64,000 nt of DNA from Gammaproteobacteria bacterium. GTDB lineage: Bacteria; Pseudomonadota; Gammaproteobacteria; Xanthomonadales; Marinicellaceae. The stretch lies in assembly GCA_041395445.1 (NCBI GenBank), contig JAWLAO010000005.1:156244-220243 (forward strand), in the 5' to 3' direction. Below the pieces are notes generated by a model. The model was not told where the DNA came from. It did not search any database and was given only the letters and a program-made list of their open reading frames with translations. A program made the position numbers and the translations under genes. Shown here piece by piece: positions 9,320 to 19,572 of this stretch (its first letter is position 1; each line of letters begins with the position of its first letter).

Positions 9320-12169
9320 TTACTCCGCGTCAATGTTTGAGCCACGTTCGCCGTTGATGGCTTCGTGAACTAATTGGTTTTGTTGTTTGATGTGTGCATA
9401 GGATGAACCAACTGCCGGAGATGGTGATTGATGTCTGCCGGCAAAATGCAGGAATTTATTTCCATGCTGGTGATTTTTTATGCAATATTTCAGGTGATGT
9501 CTGATTTGATACCATGCACCTTGGTTAATCGGTTCTTCCTGACACCAGATAAATACTTTACAGTTAGCGTATTTATCCAGATTTTCTATCAGTAATTTTC
9601 TTGGGAACGGATAAAGTTGTTCCACGCGAATCACTGCTACTTTTTCATTCGGGTTGCTTTCCAGTTCGTTGATGATGTCGAAATAAACTTTTCCTGAACA
9701 CAAAATCACTCTTTCAGTTTTTTCATCTTGAACTCGACGGTCAGGAATGACATTCTGGAATTCGCCGTTTGTTAATTGTTCAATGGTTGAGGTTGAGCCT
9801 TTGTAACGCAATAAACTCTTTGGTGTCATCACAATCAACGGCTTACGAACTTTTCTCAACATTTGGCGACGCAACATGTGGAACATCTGTGCCGGTGTTG
9901 ATGGCATACAGACTTGCATGTTATTCACTGCACATAATTGCAAATAGCGTTCCAATCGAGCAGAGGAGTGTTCCGGTCCCTGACCTTCAAAACCGTGTGG
10001 TAAAAACATCACCAAACCACTCATTCTTCCCCATTTGGCTTCGCCAGATGAGATAAACTGGTCAATCACCACTTGTGCACCATTGGCAAAATCACCGAAT
10101 TGAGCTTCCCAGATAATCAAAGCATTGGGTTCGCTGGTTGCGTAACCATATTCAAAAGCCAACACAGCTTCTTCAGATAATACTGAATTGATTACTGAAA
10201 TACGAGCTTTGCCGTTTTCCAATTGTTTGAGTGGTGTGTAGTTTTCATCCTGAGTGACATTGTGAATCACCGCATGTCTGTGGAAGAATGTTCCGCGTTG
10301 GGAATCCTGACCATCAATACGAATTTGATAACCGTCTTTCAATAAACTGGCATAAGCCATTGTTTCAGCAAACCCCCAATCCATTTTGAGCTCGCCATTC
10401 ATCATTTTAACTCTGTCCTGATAAATTTTGCTAATACGATTATGGGGTTTGAAATTTTCAGGAAGAGTTGTAATTGTTTTCGATAATGAATCAAAAGTTT
10501 CTTGTGAAATACTGGTATCGACTTTCTCTTTAATATCACCATCTATATGCGGAGACCAATCCACTTGTAATTCGTCTTTATGAGACTCTTTGCTCAACTC
10601 AACAACTTCACGACCCTCATCCAAAGCATCACGATAACCCTCAATCAGCATATCAACGTGTTCATGATAAACAACTTCCTCAGCAATCAATTTATCTGCA
10701 TAAATTTGACGAGGTGTTGGGTGAGACTTTATGAGTTTGTACATGTGAGGCTGAGTGGCTGAAGGCTCATCTGCTTCATTGTGACCATGACGACGGTAGC
10801 AAACCAAATCAATCACCACATCTTTCCGGAACTCTTTGCGGAAATCAGCAGCCAAAGTTGTGATAAAAGCAACAGCTTCGGGGTCATCACCATTCACATG
10901 GAAAATAGGTGCCTGAACCATTTTTGCTACTTCCGTGCAATATCCGGGCATCGTTTGATCCAAAGCGTGTGTGGTTGTGAAACCAATTTGGTTGTTGATA
11001 ACAATATGTAGCGTTCCACCAACAAAATAGCCTTCTTCCTGAGACATGTTGAACAATTCCATGTTGACACCTTGACCTTCGATAGCTGCATCACCATGGA
11101 TCAAAACAGGGAAAACATGCTCGCCATGCGAATCATTATCCCGCCTGAATTGTCGTGCTTTGGCAGAACCTAAAACAACCGGATTGATAATTTCCAGATG
11201 TGATGGATTGAATGCTAATGCCACATGAACATCACCGTTTGGTGTTGGTATATCTGAAGAAAACCCCATGTGATACTTTACATCACCGGAATTGATGTGA
11301 TCGTACTCTTTATCGGACTTGCCTTCAAATTCCTTAAATAATTCGCTTGCAGATTTTCCAAGCAAGTTGACCAATACATTCAAGCGACCACGATGAGCCA
11401 TACCGATGACAACTTCCTTAATTCCTTGTGTGCCTAAGTGTAAAATCAATTCATAAAGTTGAGGAATTAATGCATCACCGCCTTCTAACGAAAATCTTTT
11501 CTGCCCAACATATTTGCTATGCAAATAACGCTCCATGCCTTCGGCTTTGGTCAGTTCTTCCAAAAGTCTGTGCTTCTGTGGTTCAGAAACCGGATATTTA
11601 TCAGCAACAGTTTCCAGCCTTTGTTGCAACCAAATTCTTTGATTAATATCGGTGATGTGCATGTATTCACAACCGATATGATGAGTGTATGTTTTTTTCA
11701 GAAGTTCGATAATATCTTTCAGCTTCATCCGATCCGGAGCCACCAGTGAGCCTGTCGAAAATGTTGTTTCCAAATCACTTTCTGTCAGACCGTGAAAGTT
11801 GATATTCAAATCCATTGCATCCGGACGAGGGCGATATTTTATTGGATCAACATCAGCTTGTTTATGACCGGTCACTCGGTAAGAGTTGATCAGACGTAAT
11901 ACAGCAGCTTCTTTTTTCATCATTTCCGCTGAGCTGCCTGCTGGTTCAGCATAAGACGGATATTGAGCCGCTGCTTCAAATTTCTCAATAATCGGCAGAT
12001 GTCGAACGTCTTGTGCTGAATTGTCTGTTATTTCATCAAATAAAGCCCGCAATTCATCAGAAACACTATTTCTGTCGACCAGATAATCATCATAAAACGA
12101 TTCCAGCCAACTGGAATTGGTGCCAAAAAAAGGAGAAGATTTTTGTTGTGATTTAATCCAGGATGTCAA
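9320..12169 (-). CDS. sucA: 2-oxoglutarate dehydrogenase E1 component
   Basis: A 949-residue thiamine-diphosphate enzyme that decarboxylates 2-oxoglutarate in the TCA cycle and passes the succinyl group to SucB. Seen: an N-terminal segment typical of OdhA/SucA (SWLESFYDDYL), IGMAHRGRLNVLVNLLG, GDAAIEGQGVNMELFNMS of the ThDP site, and the C-terminal FIWCQEEPINQGAW. Length fits E. coli SucA (933). It is the first gene of the operon; sdhCDAB, often upstream in gammaproteobacteria, is absent here. A candidate promoter lies at 12211-12216. Confidence 0.98.
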   Translation of the reverse strand: MTSWIKSQQKSSPFFGTNSSWLESFYDDYLVDRNSVSDELRALFDEITDNSAQDVRHLPIIEKFEAAAQYPSYAEPAGSSAEMMKKEAAVLRLINSYRVTGHKQADVDPIKYRPRPDAMDLNINFHGLTESDLETTFSTGSLVAPDRMKLKDIIELLKKTYTHHIGCEYMHITDINQRIWLQQRLETVADKYPVSEPQKHRLLEELTKAEGMERYLHSKYVGQKRFSLEGGDALIPQLYELILHLGTQGIKEVVIGMAHRGRLNVLVNLLGKSASELFKEFEGKSDKEYDHINSGDVKYHMGFSSDIPTPNGDVHVALAFNPSHLEIINPVVLGSAKARQFRRDNDSHGEHVFPVLIHGDAAIEGQGVNMELFNMSQEEGYFVGGTLHIVINNQIGFTTTHALDQTMPGYCTEVAKMVQAPIFHVNGDDPEAVAFITTLAADFRKEFRKDVVIDLVCYRRHGHNEADEPSATQPHMYKLIKSHPTPRQIYADKLIAEEVVYHEHVDMLIEGYRDALDEGREVVELSKESHKDELQVDWSPHIDGDIKEKVDTSISQETFDSLSKTITTLPENFKPHNRISKIYQDRVKMMNGELKMDWGFAETMAYASLLKDGYQIRIDGQDSQRGTFFHRHAVIHNVTQDENYTPLKQLENGKARISVINSVLSEEAVLAFEYGYATSEPNALIIWEAQFGDFANGAQVVIDQFISSGEAKWGRMSGLVMFLPHGFEGQGPEHSSARLERYLQLCAVNNMQVCMPSTPAQMFHMLRRQMLRKVRKPLIVMTPKSLLRYKGSTSTIEQLTNGEFQNVIPDRRVQDEKTERVILCSGKVYFDIINELESNPNEKVAVIRVEQLYPFPRKLLIENLDKYANCKVFIWCQEEPINQGAWYQIRHHLKYCIKNHQHGNKFLHFAGRHQSPSPAVGSSYAHIKQQNQLVHEAINGERGSNIDAE

Positions 12170-12210
12170 TGTACTAATCTTGTAATCAAGCCATTAAAAA
12201 AGAGTGCCGT

Positions 12211-12216
12211 ATTATA
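12211..12216 (-). promoter_or_regulatory. Putative -10 box of the sucA-sucB-lpd operon
   Basis: On the minus strand a perfect TATAAT (within CAGGTATAATACGG) lies about 42 bases before the sucA ATG. No strong -35 is seen at 17 bases. The 226-base divergent gap between sucA and the yhhN-like gene holds no other feature I could support. Confidence 0.4.
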
Positions 12217-12395
12217 CCTGATTTAGTTTGGTGATTAGTAACAATTAAGGCTATTCGCATAAAAATAGATGGTGTTTTTTGAAAAAAAGGAATGTACATG
12301 ATTCTGTGACTAAAAATTGATTAAAATCGTAGTGCAGCACATTTTGTAATGGTAATTGAATTATAATTCTTCCAGTTCCAATTCAATAAAACTCT

Positions 12396-13037
12396 ATGGC
12401 TATATATATTTTTCCGGTTTTGTGTCTGCTTGCATGCGGAATTTCAATTAGAAGTGAAGTCAATAACCAAGCTAATTTAATGTTAATGTTCAAATTCATC
12501 GCCAGTTTGGCATTTGTTGGCTTGGCATTGTATCTTGCAGCATTTAATTCCGACTATGGAAAATGGTTGTTTATAGGTTTGATTTTTTCCTTATTTGGAG
12601 ACGTGCTATTGGGTCTAAAGGGCAAAAAGTTGTGGTTTCTTTTAGGAATTGGTGCTTTTTTGCTGGCTCATGTATTTTATGCAATAGCATTTTATCGAAC
12701 TGGTTTTACATCAAGTCGATTAGCTTTGATATCGCCAATTCTAGTTGCATTTTTAATTTTGGTATTGATATGGCTGAAAAATCATTTGGCAGGAGTTTTC
12801 AAAATAGCCGTTCCAATGTACTTGCTGGCTATTGGAGCGATGCTATTGTTCGCTTGGAGTGGTGGAGAAATCAATTACTGGATTGTTTCCGGAGCGACTT
12901 TATTTGCAATTTCAGACTTATTTGTCGCTCGCAATCGTTTTGTTAAAGCAGAAAGCATCAATCGAATTATAGGATTGCCAATTTATTATATCGCACAACT
13001 AATGCTGGCGTATTCAATTAGCGAAATTGCTGTTTAG
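12396..13037 (+). CDS. YhhN/TMEM86 family membrane protein
   Basis: A 213-residue integral membrane protein with about eight hydrophobic segments. It carries the family landmarks: FSLFGDVLLG near residue 66, LLAHVFYAIAF, the SD pair in FAISDLFVARNRF and IYYIAQLMLAYS near the C-terminus. Eukaryotic TMEM86B and some bacterial homologues cleave the vinyl-ether bond of lysoplasmalogens; the bacterial role is often unknown. It reads away from sucA and converges on yceF, overlapping its end by 24 bases on the opposite strand. Confidence 0.85.
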   Translation: MAIYIFPVLCLLACGISIRSEVNNQANLMLMFKFIASLAFVGLALYLAAFNSDYGKWLFIGLIFSLFGDVLLGLKGKKLWFLLGIGAFLLAHVFYAIAFYRTGFTSSRLALISPILVAFLILVLIWLKNHLAGVFKIAVPMYLLAIGAMLLFAWSGGEINYWIVSGATLFAISDLFVARNRFVKAESINRIIGLPIYYIAQLMLAYSISEIAV

Positions 13038-13595
13038 AATTTGACAGAGCTTAATCAAAGGCAAGCCAATAAGTGCAGTAGGATCTGTGTTTTTAATTTT
13101 TTTGAACAGGCAGATTCCCAGAGATTCGGCTTTGAAACTGCCGGCACAGTCGTAGGGTTTGTCTTTGTGTAAGTATTGCGTAATTTGTTGGTCTGCTAAT
13201 TCGCGAAAATAAACTGTTGTTGTGTCGCAGTGAGTCATCATTTTTTCAGATTCTTGATGTAAAACACATAAACCGGTATAAAACTTTACTTTTTGACCTG
13301 AAGAGTCCTTGAGTTGTTTAAATGCGTTATCAAAATTACCGGGTTTTCCGAGAATTTTACCATTCAGACTACAAATTTGGTCACTGGCAATAATTATCGA
13401 ATCCGGATTGGTTTTAGCAACTTCCTTAGCTTTTTTGATCGACAATTCGACAGCGTTTTTCTTTGGCGAAATATTGGGGTCTGTATTTTCATCAATATTT
13501 GGTGAAACACAATCAAATTGAATATCTAACCGCTCAAGAAGCTGTTTTCGGTATTTTGAGGATGAAGCCAGTATGATTTTTTTAGAATAAATCAT
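13014..13595 (-). CDS. yceF: Maf-family nucleotide pyrophosphatase, YceF type
   Basis: A 193-residue Maf protein that hydrolyses non-canonical nucleotides; the E. coli YceF subgroup prefers 7-methyl-GTP. Seen: the N-terminal KKIILASSSKYRKQLLERL, IIASDQIC, GKPGN, the KFYTGL segment and CAGSFKAESLGICLF followed by GLPLIKLC, all close to YceF. The reading frame is open further upstream, but the family starts at MIYSKK, which fixes ATG 13595. That start lies inside the end of the PBP1A gene (14-base overlap), so the two may be coupled. Confidence 0.93.
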   Translation of the reverse strand: MIYSKKIILASSSKYRKQLLERLDIQFDCVSPNIDENTDPNISPKKNAVELSIKKAKEVAKTNPDSIIIASDQICSLNGKILGKPGNFDNAFKQLKDSSGQKVKFYTGLCVLHQESEKMMTHCDTTTVYFRELADQQITQYLHKDKPYDCAGSFKAESLGICLFKKIKNTDPTALIGLPLIKLCQILNSNFAN

Positions 13596-16113
13596 CCAGT
13601 AATTCGGCTTCTGTTTCAATATCAGTGGCTTGTATTTCCTCAGATTCTTCTTCAGGTAAATTTCCTGCAATAAAATACTCCGGTAATGTATTCGGATTAT
13701 TTCTGCTTGCTAATTTACCTGTTTTTGGATTGATTTTACTGCGGATAATTCCAGCGGGAACCGGCCTGTTATATTCCGGAACTTGTTCCAATGCGGTTTG
13801 CATAAATTCAATCCAGATTGGTAATGCAGCACGTCCACCGGTTTCACCACGTCCCATTGGTTCGGGTGTATCGAATCCAACCCAGACGTTGGTCACGTTA
13901 ATGCGTTGATATCCATTAAACCAGGCATCACGTTGCTCATTGGCTGTTCCAGTTTTGCCTGCCAAATCATTTCGACCCAAGGCTTTTGCTTTAGCGCCTG
14001 TACCACGATTGATGACATCTTTCATGAATGATTCGATAATGAACTGATTGGCAGCAGAAATCACACGAGGAGGGTAAATGATATGTTCTTCAAGAATATC
14101 TTCCTCCGATTCAGAACCTGACTGTGTTGTTTGAGATTCAGATTGAATAACAATATTATCAGTGTTTTCTGCTATTGTTTCAGCAATCTGTTGCTGTTTG
14201 AGTTTTCCTTCGCAATCGTCACAAAGCACTACTTTTTCATGTTGATACAGTACCTCACCTTCTTGATTGGTAATAGTTTCAATCAGGTAAGGATCAATTA
14301 AGTAACCACCGTTGGCAAACACCGAAAATGCTCTTGCCATATCAATTGGTGGAATGTTTGGACTGCCCAGAGAAATTGATAAGTCTCTGGGAATAGCTTC
14401 CGGTTCAAAACCAAATTTAAGCATGTGGTTTCTGCCGGTATTGATACCAATTCGATCGAGAACTCGAATTGAGACCAAATTTCTGGAGTGAACAATTCCT
14501 TCTCTTAAACGGGTTGGTCCAAAGAATTTTTCACTATAATTTTGCGGTCTCCATGCTTTTTCCAGTTTGCTGTCATCAAAAACGATTGGAGCATCGTTGA
14601 TAAGAGTAGAAGCAGTCAATCCAGCCTCAATTGCTCCTGAGTAGAGAATGGGTTTGAAACCCGAACCCGGTTGTCTTTTTGCCTGAGTGACTCGATTGAA
14701 TTTGCTTAAGTTGTATGCAAAACCACCAATCAAGGAATTAACAGCACCATTATCGGGATTTAATGAAATTAAAGCTCCTTGCACTCTTGGAATTTGCGTC
14801 AGTACAAATTGACCTAAGTTATCGCGCTTGACCATAATGACATCACCAATTTTTACAATATCATGCATGGTTTTGGGTCGATTACCGACACGTTCATTAT
14901 CAATATACGGAGCTGCCCAGTTTGATGTTTCAAAACTAATAACTGCATCCTGACCATCAATCAATCGGACGATGGCTGATTGTTCCTCAACAAAAGTGAC
15001 TATACTTGATTGTAAGCCTGCAGCATCCGGAAGTTTTTCGATGTATTCAATGGCTTGTTGAAGTTTTTCCTGAGATATGACATTGTCAACTTGATGAACT
15101 TCCATATCATTATTTGTTTCTTCAAGAATATCGAAGTGTTTCAAAGGGCCTCTGAATCCATGTCTTTTATCATAAGATTGCAAACCGTTTTGAACTGCAA
15201 TTTCAGCAGCTTGCTGGAGTTTGGAATCGACCGTAGTTGTCACAACAAAACCGTCGGAATAAGCACTGTCACCATATTTGTCCAGCATTTCTGCACGCAC
15301 CATTTCTGCAATCCAAGGCGCGCTGAGCTCTATTGCAGGCTCATGAATTCTGGCATTATCCGGTTCGGCGACTGCTTGGTCATGTTCTGTTTGAGTGATG
15401 TAATTGAGCTCCAGCATCCGGCGCAAGATATAGTTTCTTCGCAACAATGCCCTTTCCGGACTGGTCACCGGATTAATCCGCGACGGCGCTTTTGGAGGAG
15501 CTGCCAGCATGGCACATTCCGCTAATGTAAGTTCATCTAATGTTTTTCCGTAATAGGTGTCTGCTGCAGCAACAATTCCGTAGGAACGATGCCCGAGGAA
15601 GTTTTTATTCAGATAAAGTTCCAGTATTTCATCTTTGCTAATGGTTTGTTCCAGTTTTATTGCTAGAAATATTTCTTTCAGTTTTCGGGTATAGGTCTGT
15701 TCCAATGATAGAAAAACATTTCTGGTGAGTTGCATGGTAATGGTTGAACCACCGGATTTTTTTTCTCCGGTAGTGACAACTTCCCAAACAGCTCTGAAAA
15801 TTCCTTTAGGATCAATACCATAATGATCATAGAAATTAGCGTCTTCACCTGCAATATAAGCATTTATCAAATGTTTTGGAATTTTATCAATAGCTATCGG
15901 AGAACGCCTTTTGGAACCAAAAACCGCAATCAATTTACCGTCTTTAGACTGAATTCTCAAAGGAACCTGTAATTTATACTCTCTGATGGATTCCACAGAT
16001 GGCAAATCCTTTTCCATTATTTTGTAGGTTACAAACAGTGTTGCAATTCCTAAAATAAAGAAAAAAATCCCCAATTTGGTAAAAAACCAAAATATTTTTA
16101 ACAGTTTTCTCAT
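13582..16113 (-). CDS. mrcA: Penicillin-binding protein 1A (bifunctional transglycosylase/transpeptidase)
   Basis: A class A PBP of 843 residues if started at MRKLLKIF; an in-frame ATG at 16164 gives 17 more but the membrane anchor fits the shorter form. It polymerises and cross-links peptidoglycan in the periplasm. Seen: an N-terminal membrane segment, GT51 motifs GEDANFYDHYGIDPKG and GGSTITMQLTRN, transpeptidase SGFKPI (nucleophilic Ser, SxxK), SRNLVSIRV (SxN) and KTGTANEQRDAWFNGYQ (KTG). An insert between the domains includes an OB-like part typical of PBP1A. pilMNOPQ, its usual divergent neighbour, is absent; a small membrane gene takes that place. Confidence 0.95.
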   Translation of the reverse strand: MRKLLKIFWFFTKLGIFFFILGIATLFVTYKIMEKDLPSVESIREYKLQVPLRIQSKDGKLIAVFGSKRRSPIAIDKIPKHLINAYIAGEDANFYDHYGIDPKGIFRAVWEVVTTGEKKSGGSTITMQLTRNVFLSLEQTYTRKLKEIFLAIKLEQTISKDEILELYLNKNFLGHRSYGIVAAADTYYGKTLDELTLAECAMLAAPPKAPSRINPVTSPERALLRRNYILRRMLELNYITQTEHDQAVAEPDNARIHEPAIELSAPWIAEMVRAEMLDKYGDSAYSDGFVVTTTVDSKLQQAAEIAVQNGLQSYDKRHGFRGPLKHFDILEETNNDMEVHQVDNVISQEKLQQAIEYIEKLPDAAGLQSSIVTFVEEQSAIVRLIDGQDAVISFETSNWAAPYIDNERVGNRPKTMHDIVKIGDVIMVKRDNLGQFVLTQIPRVQGALISLNPDNGAVNSLIGGFAYNLSKFNRVTQAKRQPGSGFKPILYSGAIEAGLTASTLINDAPIVFDDSKLEKAWRPQNYSEKFFGPTRLREGIVHSRNLVSIRVLDRIGINTGRNHMLKFGFEPEAIPRDLSISLGSPNIPPIDMARAFSVFANGGYLIDPYLIETITNQEGEVLYQHEKVVLCDDCEGKLKQQQIAETIAENTDNIVIQSESQTTQSGSESEEDILEEHIIYPPRVISAANQFIIESFMKDVINRGTGAKAKALGRNDLAGKTGTANEQRDAWFNGYQRINVTNVWVGFDTPEPMGRGETGGRAALPIWIEFMQTALEQVPEYNRPVPAGIIRSKINPKTGKLASRNNPNTLPEYFIAGNLPEEESEEIQATDIETEAELLDDLF

Positions 16114-16269
16114 GAAAATTCTAATTTCTGATTCGCTCCTTATTGTAGTAAAAAGCCCATTCAATTTATATGTAAATTCATTTGTTTTACATTATTTTAT
16201 AATTCATTCTCAAGTTTTGAGAATCAGCACTCGTAAATTACACACTAACATTAAAACTGAGAAAGAAAC

Positions 16270-16533
16270 ATGAATTACCTAAATAAACAGATTTTATTTT
16301 TTATTAGCAGTTCACTTTTATTGCTAATACTCTTTGCTATTCCTTTATTTGTGACATTAAGCATGATTGTGTTTAGTTTAATATCCATTTCTGCTATATA
16401 TTTTGTTCGTAACTATCAGTTAGACTATAAATATTTGATAAGTTTCATCTCACAACTGTTGATGCTTGTTTTTATCGTTGGCGTATTTATCTTGAGTCTA
16501 TCTTTTGTTGCTGAAAGATTGAGTCAATTGTGA
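16270..16533 (+). CDS. Small membrane protein, unknown function
   Basis: An 87-residue product with three or four hydrophobic segments (about 7-27, 29-46, 57-80). The ATG has GAGAAAGAAA just upstream, a plausible ribosome-binding site. I do not recognise a family. It lies divergent to the PBP1A gene across a 156-base gap and is followed by a VOC-family gene. It is probably real given the start signal and clean hydrophobic periodicity, but nothing indicates its job. Confidence 0.5.
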   Translation: MNYLNKQILFFISSSLLLLILFAIPLFVTLSMIVFSLISISAIYFVRNYQLDYKYLISFISQLLMLVFIVGVFILSLSFVAERLSQL

Positions 16534-16602
16534 AAACCGAAGGTATTAAATTCTTTTTGGCTGATATAATGCCATTTATTGAATCTATATTTATGAGTTA
16601 TC

Positions 16603-16998
16603 TTGCCAAAATTATCAATCATCAGAATTGCAAAGCCGACAAATAACCTTAGTGAAATAACCCGGATGTATATTGAGGGTTTGGGTTTTGAACTACTTGG
16701 AGAGTTTAATAATCATAATGGTTTTGACGGTAGGATGATTGGTCACAAAAATCATTGTTATCATCTTGAATTTACGTATCATCATGATTCACAATTATTG
16801 GAAAAACCACACCCTGATAATTTGTTGGTGTTTTATGTCGAAAACACAGAACAATGGGAAAATGTGTGCAATTCAATGAAATTAGCAGGTTTTATTAGAG
16901 TATCATCATTTAATCCTTACTGGGATGAAAAAGGTCAAACCTACAAAGACATCGACGGAAATCGAATTGTTATACAAAATTCTGAATGGTCGAAATAA
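16603..16998 (+). CDS. VOC-superfamily (glyoxalase-like) protein
   Basis: A 131-residue protein with the vicinal-oxygen-chelate fold pattern: an N-terminal strand (IIRIAKPTNNL), helix, ...YIEGLGFELLGEF, a His-rich middle (HKNHCYHLEFTYHH) and a C-terminal YKDIDGNRIVIQN resembling the second metal-ligand strand. Such proteins include glyoxalases, dioxygenases and resistance proteins; the substrate cannot be told. The start is a TTG at 16603; the only nearby ATG (16593) is in another frame. Confidence 0.7.
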   Translation: MPKLSIIRIAKPTNNLSEITRMYIEGLGFELLGEFNNHNGFDGRMIGHKNHCYHLEFTYHHDSQLLEKPHPDNLLVFYVENTEQWENVCNSMKLAGFIRVSSFNPYWDEKGQTYKDIDGNRIVIQNSEWSK

Positions 16999-17066
16999 AG
17001 ATGTTGATTCTTTGAAATAGACAAATTCTTTTCAGCATTTCAGAGAAATTTAGTTACAATACCGCC

Positions 17067-18458
17067 ATGGCTGATTTTCGTAAAGATAAAAACAAAAAAG
17101 TAAATAATCTCAAACTTCCTCCTCAATCCGATGATGCAGAACGCTCTGTTCTCGGCGGATTGATGCTGGTCAGTGACGCATGGGATAAAGTTGCAGATTT
17201 ATTGTCGAGTGATGATTTTTATCGTCAGGATCACGCAATTATTTTCAAAGCGATTCATGCACTTAGCAGTGAAAACAAACCTTGTGATGTGGTGACAGTT
17301 GGTGAGTGGTTGGATTTACACCAACTGACGGAAGAAGCCGGAGGCAAAGATTATTTAATTGAAGTTGCCAGTAATGTTCCCGGCGCTGCCAACATCAAAG
17401 CCTATGCGGAAATTGTTAGGGAAAAATCAGTGATGCGGAAGTTGGTTCAAATTGGCAACGATTTGACCGAGAATGCATTTAACCCGGAAGGTAAAACCAG
17501 CGATGAATTGCTTGAAGAAGCTGAAAAAGAGGTCTTTGGTATTCGCGAGCAAACCTTAAAGTCAAAAAGTGGTTTGACTGATATTAAAACTTTGTTGAAG
17601 CAAACCATTGAAAACATACATGAAATGTCAGAATCAGATGGCGAAATGACTGGAATTCCTACCGGTTTCACCGATTTTGATAAAAAAACCAATGGCTTAC
17701 AAAAATCTGACTTAGTGATTATTGCCGGTCGTCCGGCAATGGGTAAAACCTCTTTTGCTATGAATATTGTCGAAAGAGCGGCGATTAAACACAATAAAAA
17801 AGTTGCTGTTTTTAGTATGGAAATGTCATCGGTTCAATTGGCGATGAGGATTTTGTCGTCATTGTCACGAATTCCTTCGGGAAGATTAAGAGTTGGTGAT
17901 TTAAAAGATGATGAATGGCCACGAATTGTTCAACAACAAATGCTGTTATCCGGTGCAGAACTGTTCATTGACGATACGCCGGCACTCTCACCGATGGAGG
18001 TTCGCGCTCGTTGCCGACGTCTGAAACGCACCCAAAAAGGTTTGGATTTAATCGTAATCGATTACCTGCAATTAATGCAAATCAAAGGCTCCGAAAATCG
18101 TGTGAATGAAATCTCAGAAATTTCACGATCTTTAAAAGCAATGGCAAAAGAGTTGGATGTGCCTGTAATTGCTTTGTCACAGTTGAATCGTTCGTTAGAA
18201 CAACGTCCCAATAAGCGACCTGTGATGTCGGATTTGCGTGAATCCGGTGCGATTGAGCAAGATGCTGACTTGATTGTCTTTATTTATCGGGATGAGGTTT
18301 ATCATGAAGACTCTCCGCATAAAGGCAAGGCGGAAATTATCATCGGCAAGCACAGACATGGTTCGACGGGTATGGTTCCATTGACATTCAGGGGCGAGTT
18401 CACACGTTTCGAGAATTTTGTCAACGATATTGGTATTGATGATGTTACCCATCACTAA
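17067..18458 (+). CDS. dnaB: Replicative DNA helicase DnaB
   Basis: A 463-residue hexameric helicase that unwinds DNA ahead of the replisome. The N-terminal domain begins LKLPPQSDDAERSVLGGLML; the RecA-like domain has Walker A GRPAMGKTSF (about 220-228), Walker B DLIVIDYLQLM and the C-terminal SDLRESGAIEQDADLI plus an arginine-finger region (KAEIIIGKHRHGSTG). No intein or insertion is present. alr follows 28 bases downstream, a common gammaproteobacterial pairing. Confidence 0.98.
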   Translation: MADFRKDKNKKVNNLKLPPQSDDAERSVLGGLMLVSDAWDKVADLLSSDDFYRQDHAIIFKAIHALSSENKPCDVVTVGEWLDLHQLTEEAGGKDYLIEVASNVPGAANIKAYAEIVREKSVMRKLVQIGNDLTENAFNPEGKTSDELLEEAEKEVFGIREQTLKSKSGLTDIKTLLKQTIENIHEMSESDGEMTGIPTGFTDFDKKTNGLQKSDLVIIAGRPAMGKTSFAMNIVERAAIKHNKKVAVFSMEMSSVQLAMRILSSLSRIPSGRLRVGDLKDDEWPRIVQQQMLLSGAELFIDDTPALSPMEVRARCRRLKRTQKGLDLIVIDYLQLMQIKGSENRVNEISEISRSLKAMAKELDVPVIALSQLNRSLEQRPNKRPVMSDLRESGAIEQDADLIVFIYRDEVYHEDSPHKGKAEIIIGKHRHGSTGMVPLTFRGEFTRFENFVNDIGIDDVTHH

Positions 18459-18486
18459 CGATAGTCTAAACAAGGATTAAATACAC

Positions 18487-19572
18487 ATGAGCAGGGGGAC
18501 AACAGCAATCATCAATTTCGATAATCTGCGTCATAATTTTGATGTTCTCAGCGAAATGGCGCCCGGAAAGTTGGTTTTGGTGGTTAAAGCTGATGCCTAT
18601 GGTCATGGACTTCAACAGATTGTCAAAGCACTGGATAAAGCGGAATGCTTTGGTGTGGCAACCATTGATGAAGCTCTTTTGGTTCGAAAAGTAAGAAAGA
18701 ATGTCAGAATTTTGCTCTTGGAAGGTTATCTGGATGAAAATGAACTGAAAGTTGCAATTGAGAATCATTTTGACTGTGTGATTCATCAGCAACAGCAGAT
18801 TGATTTATTGCAACAAATTGATTGCAAAGGAAAAAAATTAAATATCTGGTTAAAGTTTGATTCCGGTATGAACCGACTGGGATTTAGCGAAAAGGAATTT
18901 CAAGAAGCCATTCAATTAATGGAATCCCATGAGGCGGTTGATGAGTTGATTTTAATGAGTCATTTGGCATCGGCTAATCTGAGGCAAAGCAATTTTACTG
19001 AAATGCAAGCTGAGAAATTTCTTAAATTTCATACCAATCAGCAATTATCCTTATCGAACTCTTCCGCTTTATTGCATGGCAATCATTTAAAAGATGAATG
19101 GTGCAGAGTCGGGTTGGCCTTGTTTGGCGTCTCACCGATTGAGACAACCATGGCAGAGGATTACGATTTAAAGTCGGTAATGAGATTACAAACCAATGTC
19201 ATTGCTGTTAAAGACATCAAATCCGGCGAGAGTATCGGTTATTCACAAACCTATATTGCCGAATTCGATATGAAAGTGGCAATCATCGGAATTGGTTATG
19301 GTGATGGATACCCGTGGTCGTTATCAAAATCAGCTTATGTTAAAATCAATAATCAAAAAGCTCCAATTGTCGGTCGTGTGTCTATGGATATGATGGCGAT
19401 TGATATCAGTGAAATGAAAGATGTCAAAATTGGTGATTCGGTTTTGATTTGGGGTGATGAAGATACAGCTTCTTTACCGATTGAAATCGTCGCAGAAAAT
19501 GCCAATACCATTCCTTATGTGCTACTATGTCAGATAACTTCGAGGGTGCATTATCAATATGTCAATCAATAA
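18487..19572 (+). CDS. alr: Alanine racemase
   Basis: A 361-residue PLP enzyme that makes D-alanine for peptidoglycan. Seen: the PLP Lys34 in LVVKADAYGHGL, the C-terminal catalytic Tyr271 in GIGYGDGYPW, RVGLALFGVSP and VGRVSMDMMAIDI. Length fits the family. It lies just after dnaB in the same direction, and its last 14 bases overlap the start of the carrier gene at 19559. Confidence 0.97.
   Translation: MSRGTTAIINFDNLRHNFDVLSEMAPGKLVLVVKADAYGHGLQQIVKALDKAECFGVATIDEALLVRKVRKNVRILLLEGYLDENELKVAIENHFDCVIHQQQQIDLLQQIDCKGKKLNIWLKFDSGMNRLGFSEKEFQEAIQLMESHEAVDELILMSHLASANLRQSNFTEMQAEKFLKFHTNQQLSLSNSSALLHGNHLKDEWCRVGLALFGVSPIETTMAEDYDLKSVMRLQTNVIAVKDIKSGESIGYSQTYIAEFDMKVAIIGIGYGDGYPWSLSKSAYVKINNQKAPIVGRVSMDMMAIDISEMKDVKIGDSVLIWGDEDTASLPIEIVAENANTIPYVLLCQITSRVHYQYVNQ

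Noticed and set aside
13596..13670. Longer start for yceF at 13670
   Set aside because: The extra residues have no counterpart in the Maf family and lie inside the PBP1A gene.
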